In this document: piece by piece, positions 22,090 to 31,100 of the stretch
How positions within the stretch are numbered: the first letter of the stretch is position 1
How the letters are laid out: every line of letters starts with the position of its first letter
DNA from: Globisporangium splendens
Taxonomy: Eukaryota; Oomycota; Peronosporomycetes; Pythiales; Pythiaceae
Length of the DNA: 64,000 nt
Assembly: GCA_006386115.1 (NCBI GenBank)
Contig: VFIW01000030.1
Coordinates: 186,001 to 250,000, forward strand
Direction of reading: 5' to 3'
The notes under the pieces: generated by a model
The model's input: only the letters and a program-made list of their open reading frames with translations
The model's database searches: none
Told to the model about the DNA's origin: nothing
Program-made: the position numbers and the translations under genes

Positions 22090-22360
22090 TTCGACCTGAT
22101 ATTCGTGGGGCTGAAATGGTGCCTGAACTCAAGCAAACACAAATTCGAACACTGTAAATAGTGTGGCCCACATGGAAATAGGACACGATGCATCTGCGAT
22201 CACAAAGATAACACGCAACATCATGAAGCATATGAAGAAAAAATAACACGACTCAATCATTGCACATCAACAACTTATTATTCAAATACACACGCGCATT
22301 AATGACAGACTCGGTGAGCTTCAAGACCATCTGCAAATAAAACCATCCTCGCCTCATTTT

Positions 22361-22942
22361 CTACTGCAGCGTGCAGCTCGCGCGCATGTAGCTGTACAGG
22401 TCGGTGCCGCGGCACTGCGGACACCGGAACCACGCGCCTGTGTCGGGCCGCACCTTGTTCGGGTCGCGATAGAACACGGTCTGGCAGTCGCGGCACACGC
22501 CGTACAGCTCGGGGTTCGTGCCGTCCAGCGGCGCCGGCACGGGCACCGCCATGGGGATGTGGCCTTGGTACTGCTGCGGATGCTGGTACTGTGGGTGCAG
22601 CGGCATCGCGCGAGCCGCATGGAACGTCTCGGGATGCATCTTCGGGAACAGCACCTGCGTCTTGCAGATGGGACAGTGGATCTCCTGGCGCAGCCACTGG
22701 TCGACGCACACAGCGTGGAACACGTGCGCGCAGCAGAGCTGCTTTACGGGCTGCTTCGACACGATCTGCTGGAGGCAGATGGCACACGTGATGTCCTTCG
22801 CGAACACCGCAGGTCCGTCGCCCATCGCAGCATGCGTGTCTGGTTTGCTAGCTGGCGACGCGCTGGGCTCCTCGTAGATCGTATGCGGGATATCGTGCGC
22901 GGTCTGCGGGTTCGGACGCACCGGCGGAGGTTGAGACGCCAT
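22361..22942 (-). CDS. RING-H2 finger protein with C-terminal zinc ribbon
   Basis: 193 residues from the ATG giving MASQPPPVRPNPQ. The frame stays open upstream to 23125 but that stretch is lysine-rich and overlaps the 3' end of the next gene, so the internal ATG is preferred. The RING-H2 has CAICLQQI, CCAHVFHAVCVDQWL and CPIC, giving the C-x2-C ... C-x-H-x2-H-x2-C ... C-x2-C metal ligands. After a proline/glutamine-rich spacer there is a second C-x2-C pair set (GVCRDCQTVFYRDP ... FRCPQCRGTDLY). RING proteins of this type are usually E3 ubiquitin ligases. No membrane segment is seen. It is tandem to, and co-directional with, the PPPY protein upstream. Confidence 0.85.
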   Translation of the reverse strand: MASQPPPVRPNPQTAHDIPHTIYEEPSASPASKPDTHAAMGDGPAVFAKDITCAICLQQIVSKQPVKQLCCAHVFHAVCVDQWLRQEIHCPICKTQVLFPKMHPETFHAARAMPLHPQYQHPQQYQGHIPMAVPVPAPLDGTNPELYGVCRDCQTVFYRDPNKVRPDTGAWFRCPQCRGTDLYSYMRASCTLQ

Positions 22943-23084
22943 GGTGTGCGGATCGAATTCGTGGTCTTCTTGTCCTGCTTGCAAAATGACGGAGTGAGAG
23001 ACTCGGTTGTCTGCGTGTGACTTGTGGGAGAAAGAAAAATCCAACGAGAGAGGAGATATGCGACAGGGATGTGCGTGTTTCTTT

Positions 23085-24170
23085 TTAATAGGGTGGCGGC
23101 GGACCTTCTTCTTCTTCAAGGTCAACTGGAGGACCTACGGTTGCGATGATGATGATGGCTGGCGCTGGTGTTGATGCTGCTGCTTCGAGTGACGCTCCTT
23201 CGTCCCCAGCATCAGGCTCAAAGTACTCAAAGGCGTCGTCATCACCATCCTCATGCCCAGAGGCGATGGACTGCGACATGTGACGCGATGTCCCAGGCAC
23301 TATTACACCGTCCATTTCAAGTGCACTTGCATGTGTGAATGGTGGATTTAGACTGGGAATTGCGGGTGCAGATTGTGCGCTCCCTGCATTGCGAGAGCTC
23401 CATGTGACGGCATCTATGCGTTCGAAAGAGCTGCTGCTGGTGGAGGACTCGTCGTCGTCTTGTTCACTGATGTCCTCGCGCTCGTGACGTTGTATGACTT
23501 TGCAGCTGGGATGTGGAGCCGCAATTGTGTGTTTGATTGACGGAGCTGCTCGTGCGCGGGTCTGCATACTGCGGGAGCTGCTGCTGCTTCGATTACTGGT
23601 GCTGTTGGCAATGGAGGGTCTCCTGGACGCGGACAGCTTTCGAATGGATACTGCTGGTGTTTTGCGCTTGTTGGCGGATCGAGTCGCTGTTACTTCAAGC
23701 GAAGATACCTGTTGCTGCTGTTGTAGATCTTGCTGTTTGAGCATCTCGGTGGCGCTGAACAGTGGCGGAATGTTGCGCTTAGTCGTTGGCTTGAGGCGGT
23801 ACTCAAAAGGGGGAGGAAGTTGCGAACATTGTGGTGCATCGACCCGTCCGCCTCTGTCTGGTCTTGCTGCCGTCGTGCTCGTTTGCTCGTCCTTGCAAAG
23901 CACCAAGACCACGAGTTCGCCGTTCGTTAAGACGTTCATGATGGGGTCACTGTCTTGAAACTCCAACCGCAGCGCTCCGAAGTGGTGCGCCAAGATGAAG
24001 TGATCGTTCACTTTGAATTTTGCAGGTGGTTGAGCAGCTGCAAGAGGTTTTCTCGTCCGTGTTGCCGCTGCGACCGCAGATGCAGATGAAGCAGCAGACG
24101 CGACGGCGAAGAGGTCGTTGTGCTGGAGCCAAAACATGCGCGTCTTGATTTTCTCGACGACGTCGCTCAT
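23085..24170 (-). CDS. Low-complexity protein ending in a PPPY motif
   Basis: 361 residues starting MSDVVEKIKTRMFWLQHND. The first ~110 residues look folded (NDHFILAHHFGALRLEFQD, NGELVVLVLCKDEQ). The rest is disordered: Q-rich, S/R-rich (SSSSSRSMQTRAR), then acidic. The last residues are EEEEGPPPPY, a C-terminal PPxY ligand for WW domains such as those of NEDD4-type ubiquitin ligases. Its start codon overlaps the stop of the EF-hand gene as ATGA (24170-24167). A GT-AG pair 50 bases apart (24220-24171) would splice the two frames into one protein, so it may be the C-terminal half of the EF-hand protein. No family recognised. Confidence 0.7.
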   Translation of the reverse strand: MSDVVEKIKTRMFWLQHNDLFAVASAASSASAVAAATRTRKPLAAAQPPAKFKVNDHFILAHHFGALRLEFQDSDPIMNVLTNGELVVLVLCKDEQTSTTAARPDRGGRVDAPQCSQLPPPFEYRLKPTTKRNIPPLFSATEMLKQQDLQQQQQVSSLEVTATRSANKRKTPAVSIRKLSASRRPSIANSTSNRSSSSSRSMQTRARAAPSIKHTIAAPHPSCKVIQRHEREDISEQDDDESSTSSSSFERIDAVTWSSRNAGSAQSAPAIPSLNPPFTHASALEMDGVIVPGTSRHMSQSIASGHEDGDDDAFEYFEPDAGDEGASLEAAASTPAPAIIIIATVGPPVDLEEEEGPPPPY

Positions 24171-25396
24171 CTTTCCAATCGGTCGGCGGCGAGGTAGAAG
24201 AGCCCAAACGGCGTCAGCACGTTGATCCCAAACTGCTTGGGGCGAACGAATTCGATAAACTCTTTGTAGTTCAAGGTCCCGTCGCCGTCGATGTCGAAGC
24301 GCTTGATGAATGCCTTGAGCACGTCGTCAGGGAAGTGCATTTGAGCTTCTCGCTGTAGGAACACGACGAATTCGCGCATCGAAATGGATCCGGAGCTGTC
24401 CAGATCCATTGTTTGGAAGGTTTGGCGCAAGTCTGGATGATTGGCAACCAAGTGACGGAGTTGCCCTTCGACCGAGTCCAGCGACAATGGTTTGTGCATG
24501 CAAAACTGCTCGAGTGCTTCACAAAATGCAGCTTTCGATTCCTCTTGAACACGCGGAAACGAGCGCTGAAAGGGGTGTTTGATGATGCGAGCAAACACGA
24601 TTTTTGCCAGAAAGCTACCCAGAGTGAGCCCCAACTTCTCCTCCAGAATCGCCTCAAACTGAGCAGACGTGATCGTCTCAGCTGGTCCACTTGGCAAGTG
24701 CGATACCAGCTTCGTTACGATACGTTGTACGTCGAGTTTCGCTTTCGACGGTTTGCTGCCTGCGCCATTCTCCAGAACAGCAGCACGGATTTGGAGCTCG
24801 CACATCTCGGCGCGAAATGCTATGGCGCTTGCCTGGTCGTAAATTGATTGGACGTGGACCGCATCTTCATGAGTTTGGTCGGACGAGACCGCGACAGACT
24901 TGAACGCCTTGCGTTCGATCGGCAGCAATTCGGCTTCAAGTCCAGCTTGGTGCAGCAGATCTTCCAGCTTTCCCATGGAGATACGCTGACCGCAAAACGG
25001 TTTCAGCGTCACATGCACCGCGAGGTTTGCCATCACGAGCACGGTGAAGAAGCGCTCGAGGATTCGCGTGCCTTCCCTTGGCGAGCATACCTCCAGCAGA
25101 TCATTTGCTACTTGCTCATCGTCGACGCTGCTGGCGCGTTACCTGCCACCGCCTGACAGCACACCACCAGACTCGGCGCTTGATTCTGGCGCTGCATGCT
25201 GTTGGTCAGCGATGACAGTCTCAACTGCCAAAGTCACGTTCTGTCGGTGCTGTTCATTTAGCTCCGTTTGTGGCTCTTCATTGGCAGAAGTTGACGTGTG
25301 CGGAAGCTCCTCCTGGTGCTCAGACAGTGCAGGTCCGTCCGCACCACCTCTGCCACCGTGTGATGGCGCTTTGCTCTTTCGGTTCTTCTTTTTCAT
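24167..25396 (-). CDS. EF-hand calcium-binding protein
   Basis: Starts at the ATG giving MKKKNRKSKAPSHGG. The first exon ends at 25143; a 66-base GT-AG intron (25142-25077) removes an in-frame TAA and restores the frame at EGTRILERFFTVLV. Two canonical EF-hand loops lie near the C-terminus: DLDSSGSISMRE and DIDGDGTLNYKE, each with acidic residues at positions 1, 3, 5 and 12. The region before them is helical and unrecognised. The frame ends FYLAADRLER at 24167, overlapping the next ATG. It shares a short divergent promoter with the ankyrin gene. Probably a cytosolic calcium sensor, partner unknown. Confidence 0.75.
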
Positions 25397-25692
25397 TGCC
25401 AGTCAACGACGCATTTGCAAATGGCGCCACGTCGTTTCATGCCCCCGTTTCAACCTGATTCCTAAGTTCGGCTTCCTCATCGCAAAGTACGCACTGACAG
25501 TTTTGTCAGGCAAATTACAGCATCTGCACTCGTAAATTACCAGCTCGCGGTAATTTACGCACTTTATTTTTTCCTGAGCTCTTCACCCCCTCCCTCCAAA
25601 AAGACCTGCTCGCACACTCGGCCACGTCGTCGCGCATTGCGAAGCCGAGAAGAGAAGGAAGCAGCAGCGAAGGCAGCGCACACACAGCCACG
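25397..25692. promoter_or_regulatory. Divergent promoter with an 11-bp perfect inverted repeat
   Basis: 296 bases between two divergent genes. It contains CGTAAATTACC (25531-25541) and its exact reverse complement GGTAATTTACG (25549-25559) separated by seven bases. A related CAAATTACAG lies at 25511. A pyrimidine-rich stretch (CCCCCTCCCTCC) precedes the ankyrin gene. Possible dimeric-factor operator; no factor assigned. Confidence 0.55.
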
Positions 25693-26844
25693 ATGTTCAG
25701 CTTCATCGCCGACAAGCTCAATGTGAAGAACCTGGGCGAGATGCTCGCGCCGACGATGACGCCCGAGCAGGAGTTCCATGCGGCGATCGAGACCGGCATG
25801 GTCGACAAAGTGGTGCGCTTCCTCGACGAGATGCAGCTGGACCCGAACACGCCGACGGCCACGGGCAACCTGCCGATCCACACGGCGTCGTACCACGGCC
25901 GGATAAATATCATCGAGCTGCTGTTCACGCGCAACGTCGACGTAAATACGGTGGGGCCGCGCGACAACACGCCGCTGCACTTTGCGGCGTCCCAGGGCCA
26001 CGAAGACGCAGTCCGGTTCCTGATAAACAGCGGCGCCAACCCTGCACTGCGCAATCGCAATGGGAAGACGCCGTACGATATCGCCAAGGGCGACCGCATT
26101 CGTCAATACCTGCTGCCGCTTCAATTCCGACACGAAGATCCACAGCAAGCGGCGTCGTACTTGCCTCCAGGCATCACGCCATCGGTGGATCCATTGGCGC
26201 CAAAGCCGGAGATCGCGCCACCACCGTTGAGCGGCGACTACTCGATGATGGGTCAGCAGCAATCGCAAGTCCCACACAACCCTCTGTACGCTGCAGCGAC
26301 GCATAGTGCGATCCCTCGTGGTGGCCAATCGCGAATCACACGAGGCGAGTATCGTCCGATCCAAGCCGACGGTTTTGGTTCGAGTGTCGGAAACGAAGCA
26401 CTGACGGCCAAATTTGGCAACACGCGAGAGATCAAGGTGACGGCACCTCCTCCATCACTCGGTGGTGCAATGGGCGGCGCGCCAACGATTCCTCTACCTA
26501 TAGACGGATCCAACCCTTACTCAGCTCAGCCTCGCGTCGGTGCGCCGCCGCCACCTCCAGGTGGTTACCCTGGATATGCGCCGCCAGCTAGCGGTGGCGC
26601 GCCCAACAACTTCGGCCGCGGTCCTCCGCAGTTCAAGATCTTCAACCCGAAGCTAGCAGCACAGAGCAGCAGCAGCGCAACAGCCGCGCCAGTGCAGCCC
26701 GGTTCGTTTGGCTCAGGTGCTCCAAACGTGAACGCTGCTGGTGCGCCACGAGGTCTGTACATGCAGTCCGTCCCATTGGACTCGGCACATGATCTCCACG
26801 GAGAAGAAGTGAACCTTTCCGCGAACGCAAGTGTGCTGCAGTAA
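25693..26844 (+). CDS. Ankyrin-repeat protein with proline/glycine-rich tail
   Basis: Single exon, 383 residues. After a short helix (FIADKLNVKNLGEMLAP) the region ~25-140 holds ankyrin repeats: EFHAAIETGMVDKVVRFLDE, NLPIHTASYHGRINIIELLF and DNTPLHFAASQGHEDAVRFL, each ending in the usual turn. The remaining ~240 residues are disordered and rich in P, G, A and S, with several PPPP runs and GGYPGYAPP, suggestive of a protein-interaction scaffold. No catalytic domain, signal peptide or membrane segment. Start chosen at MFSFIADK, the first ATG after the divergent promoter. Partner unknown. Confidence 0.88.
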   Translation: MFSFIADKLNVKNLGEMLAPTMTPEQEFHAAIETGMVDKVVRFLDEMQLDPNTPTATGNLPIHTASYHGRINIIELLFTRNVDVNTVGPRDNTPLHFAASQGHEDAVRFLINSGANPALRNRNGKTPYDIAKGDRIRQYLLPLQFRHEDPQQAASYLPPGITPSVDPLAPKPEIAPPPLSGDYSMMGQQQSQVPHNPLYAAATHSAIPRGGQSRITRGEYRPIQADGFGSSVGNEALTAKFGNTREIKVTAPPPSLGGAMGGAPTIPLPIDGSNPYSAQPRVGAPPPPPGGYPGYAPPASGGAPNNFGRGPPQFKIFNPKLAAQSSSSATAAPVQPGSFGSGAPNVNAAGAPRGLYMQSVPLDSAHDLHGEEVNLSANASVLQ

Positions 26845-27211
26845 ACGAAGAGAGAGAGAGAAGGAGATGCAGCAGCCTTGCAGAGTGTGTGCGTACATAC
26901 CTGATAATACAACTATGAAAGATCCCCTACATGGTGATCACGATGAGAGAGAAAACGCAGGAAGCACACATGGAAAGAGGCAAAAAAGTGCAAGGTGCCA
27001 TTTTAGCTGCTCTCGTCCCCATTGCATTTCCCTTAAGTATACAAATCGTCCTTTTTATGCTCTCATGCTTCAGAAAGTCGACAACGAGCTGCAAGATTCA
27101 ATTTGAGGAAAAGAAAAGTAGCAGTCACAAATCGGATTGTTACTTCAGACCAAGCAGCACCCTGCATTTTTGCAGACACACCAGAAAACAAGGATCGGCA
27201 GCAGCATCAGC
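26845..27211. other. Intergenic, ankyrin gene to guanylate kinase
   Basis: Holds the 3' region of the ankyrin gene and the promoter of the guanylate kinase. A short GA repeat follows the ankyrin stop. No gene seen. Confidence 0.6.
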
Positions 27212-27524
27212 ATGGCGGACGGCGGGAAGAAGGCGCTCGAGGCGCTGTCGTTCGAGGAGCTTTCGCTGCTGAACGAGCGCAAGGAGGCGCTCAAGAAGGA
27301 CCACGAGACGTACGTGGACGCGCACCCGGAGATCAAGACGCTGCTCAGCGCCTTCATGTCGGCGCTGCTCATCGAGAAGCCCGCCGACGTGCTCGCGTTC
27401 GCCAAGACGCACTTTGCGACCTACAAGCCCCAATCCGCCGAGGTATTTATTACTGCTGCCTGCGGCTCTGTGTTGGTTCTGTTGTTGCTTATGTATTGAC
27501 CGTCTGCATGCGGTGTGTACGCTA

Positions 27525-27555
<31 letters not shown>

Positions 27556-28141
27556 CGAATAGCTGACGCCGCTGGTGATCGCCGGTCCGTCGGGTGTGGG
27601 CAAAGGCACGCTCATCAACAAGTTGCTGCAGCAGTACCCGCATCTGTTTGGGTTTTCCGTGAGCCACACGACGCGTGGCCCTCGAGAAGGCGAAGTTGAT
27701 GGCGTTGCGTACCATTTCAAGCCAAAGGAGCAGGTGCAAGAAGAGATTGATGCCGGTTTGTTCTTGGAGCATGCGCAAGTCCACGGAAACATCTACGGCA
27801 CGAGCAAGCGTGCTGTGGAGAGTGTGCAGGAGCAGAACAAGATCTGCATTCTGGATATTGATATCCAGGGCGTGCAGCAGGTGAAGCAGTCGGGGATCAT
27901 GGCCAAATACCTCTTCATCTCGCCGCCATCGATGGTCGAGTTAGAGAAGCGCCTCCGCGGCCGCGCCACGGAAACCGAGGATAAGATCCAGCTGCGCGTG
28001 AAAAACGCCGCGGGGGAACTGGAGTTCAGCAAGCAGCCGGGAATGTTTGATGAGAACCTCGTGAACGAAAACGTCGACGAGAGTTTCGCCAAGTTGCTCC
28101 AGATCCTCCAGAAATGGTACCCAAAGGTGAACTTTTCATAA
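27212..28141 (+). CDS. Guanylate kinase with N-terminal RIIa-like docking domain
   Basis: Two exons, 27212-27442 and 27563-28141, 269 residues. Exon 1 ends in phase 0 at QSAE; the 120-base intron carries TA and GT repeats. Residues ~35-70 (HPEIKTLLSAFMSALLIEKP, DVLAFAKTHFATY) resemble the RIIa/DPY30 dimerisation-docking fold. Exon 2 is a complete guanylate kinase: P-loop GPSGVGKGTL, the GMP-binding SHTTRGPREGEVDGVAYHF, ILDIDIQGVQQ, and the lid LEKRLRGRATE. The enzyme makes GDP from GMP and ATP. RIIa-type domains commonly dock onto AKAP-like scaffolds in cilia and flagella, so flagellar or scaffold-bound GMP phosphorylation is inferred. An upstream in-frame ATG (27137) is less likely. Confidence 0.9.
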
Positions 28142-28199
28142 TTTGTTCCTGACGAGTGCGGGCACCCATCCAATGAAGTAGTGTGCCAAAAAGCGTTGT

Positions 28200-31100
28200 T
28201 GGGTCAAATAGATAGGGAACTGGGATTGAACATTTGCCACTTGTAGGTACTACTTGCAATGTGGCAGGCAGAGTGGAACAAAAAAGCACAAAAGAAACAA
28301 GGTGAGAATGACAAACCGCGGTTGCTTCTACTTCTCCAGGAAGCGTTGGGACGCCAGATACTTTACTCCCTGCAGATTTTTCATCGAGTACGTACCTTCT
28401 CAGCCACGGGGCTGACACAAGGTCATGGATGCCGACGTCCTCGGAATACTCAAACAAAGCATTGCCAACGAGAGCGTAAAAACGCCTTCGACTTTGCAAT
28501 ACACGTGGAAGAAACGACGTCAGCGATTCAAGTGGAGCCGTGACAGGTACTACGATCATGCCCATGAATCCCTGCTTTCTTATGGATGCTTGCTCGTACT
28601 CAGAGTTGTGCACAACGAGCTGGTGATTACGTGACGACACTTTCCTGGTCGCTGATTCGTCAATTGCGGTAGGCTCGCCCACAGAACAACTGGACCTGGG
28701 GAAGATTTTGAATGGACGTTTGGAATTGCCCAGTCGGGGACTGGTGACAGATGAGGCGATGACGGAGTGCTGCGGTTGATGAGCTCGGTCACGTTGCAGA
28801 AGTGGCGATGGTAGTGGCGACGCATCCAAGTATTTGCCTAGTGAATTCACCTTCGATTGGGACGGCTCGAGCTTCATTGTCCGCATTGGTGCTTCCCTGT
28901 CGGTCATTTCGGCTCGCAACAGTGCGCGCAGATCAATTTCGAGGTCCCATAATCCGTCATCGCGCTCATCACTCCTGCTTACGTTCTGGACCACCTGTGA
29001 AGGACGCGAACTCCTAGGTAGTCCCATCGTTTGCTGAGCAGGTGAGTGTGCTCGACTCTTGGCTCTGCTGTAACTTGGCGGCGCTGGGACTCTAGGAGTA
29101 CGCAGATGAGACGGATCTTGAAGCAGCGGCACCTTCACTTCCAAATGAACATGACTAGAAGAATCACAGAACTTTGAGCCCGAAGATCGAATACCAGCGG
29201 CATGCGCAGATACAGACTCAGGTGGCATGCATTCATCTTCCTTCGCTGGAGTGCGGCTAGTGGCAGTGGCCGATGTATTTGACAAGTCAGGTGCAAGAAT
29301 GGTCTTTTCGGTAGCGAAGATCCTCTGCTCGCTGCGTCGACGGTGTCGTAATTCAATATCATCGGGGAAGGACTCAACGAGTGTCGAGTTCGGAAGCCCA
29401 TTTTCAAGCTGGTAATGCTCGGAAATGTGTTGTTCTTGATAGATTCTGTCGACGTCACCGGAAGTGCTCCAATTGTGCGCACGTGTGCGACTCGCTGCAT
29501 CAAGGTTTTGGTCTGCTTCCGAGTTGGCGTTGGTCTCTTGTCGCTCTTGTTCTTGAAGCGCAACCAAGTTGACAGGTTTTGCCATCAGCAAACGAGAAAA
29601 GGGGATTGCAGTATCCCCAGCTCTGGTGATGCTTGTCTTCGTGACGGTCACTGGACTCTGGATCACTTTTTGTGGCGACTGGAAATCAAGCAGAGGAAGA
29701 AACGTTGGGTTTGGAGTCATCCCCATTTGTGCAGCGCGTTTCTTATTCATGAGTGTCACTACGGCGCGCTTTGCCATTTCGCATTGCCGATTATAAAGAG
29801 CAGCCATTTGATCACTGGATTGTTCAAGCACCAACAGCTGAGTCCTCGGAAGAATCGCCTTGAGTTTATCAATCGAGATGCTCGCCATCGTCACTGAAGC
29901 CGACACAGTCTGCAATGTGAATGGGAACGCGGCTGCATCGATCCAAAAAAGGTGGCCGTCGGTCACATCCGCCACGGTCACCATGACACGACACGAGTGT
30001 GTTTCTGGTATGTGAGAAGAACACGATTGCTGTTCAGTTTGCTCGGCAATCGTGGCAATCATGGACCGACTACGTGGATGCTTACTACCGACTTGGTTCG
30101 TGTCCAGTACGACTCGTTGTCGAATGGAGCAGACTCCTTCCTTCAGCAAGTAAAGTTCCCGACGGTGTTGCGACCTGCAACCGGGTTGCTCTGCTCAAAA
30201 ATGTCTAACCAGGCAAGCACACACAAAAGCACATCAAGTGAGAAGGTACACACACAGAAGATTTATTGCGCGGAAAGCTGTATTTACTGGATCCTCGTGT
30301 AAAGGTCTGAAACGAGAGCGTGTGATACAAGCATGCGATCTTCTCCAGCTCGAGACGAGAAAAGAAAGGTACACGCGTTCTCAGATATTCGATGGCACTC
30401 TTCACCGTCGAGATATGAGACCAATGCTTGATGAACATGGCAGCCGGGAAAGAGAGCAGTCGACATGGCTCCAAAGCAACTGCGGCAATACTGCGTGAAA
30501 ATTCGGGGACCAGAATCTCGAATTCTCCAAAGCCATCACCAGCGAGGATCTCCCGCAAACAATTTTCGGTTCCAGTCATCGCTGCCGCCGAACCCACTCC
30601 ATTGGATGCGTTATTGCCACTACTGTGCAAAAAGAAACTGCTGTTCAGATTTTTTGCAAATAACCCGATTCGACCGCTCAGCAAGATATAGTAGCGAGGC
30701 CCGCTCGAGTTGGCTCCATTCTCCTTGTAAGCGTTCATGTGCCGTTCCAGAGCTTCAAATCGCGCTGCGAGGTACAGCTCTCGTTTGCTCGAGTCCAGTA
30801 AATCACGCAATAGAGGGATATCAGCAATGACTCGCATCGTCAAGAAACAGCGCTGGTTGAGGATATTCTTGAACAAGTTGAAGAGCTTGGGTGTCTTCCC
30901 TTGGTCAACGACTGTTGCTTGTGAGAGCTTTCGCGTGATTTTCCGTTCGGCTTTGTGCCACTTGATCTTCGCGAGCTTGGAACGCACGCGCGATTCTTTT
31001 TCAATCTCAGCATCCGATTTCGAGTTGATCGAGTGAAACAATTCCCTGGAAAGGAGAAGCAATTGAGCTCCGCCTGGCGCTGCTGAAGTCGTCGCTGAAG

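Noticed and set aside
25139..25141. In-frame TAA in the EF-hand gene as programmed readthrough
   Set aside because: A 66-base GT-AG intron (25142-25077) removes it in frame, a simpler explanation.
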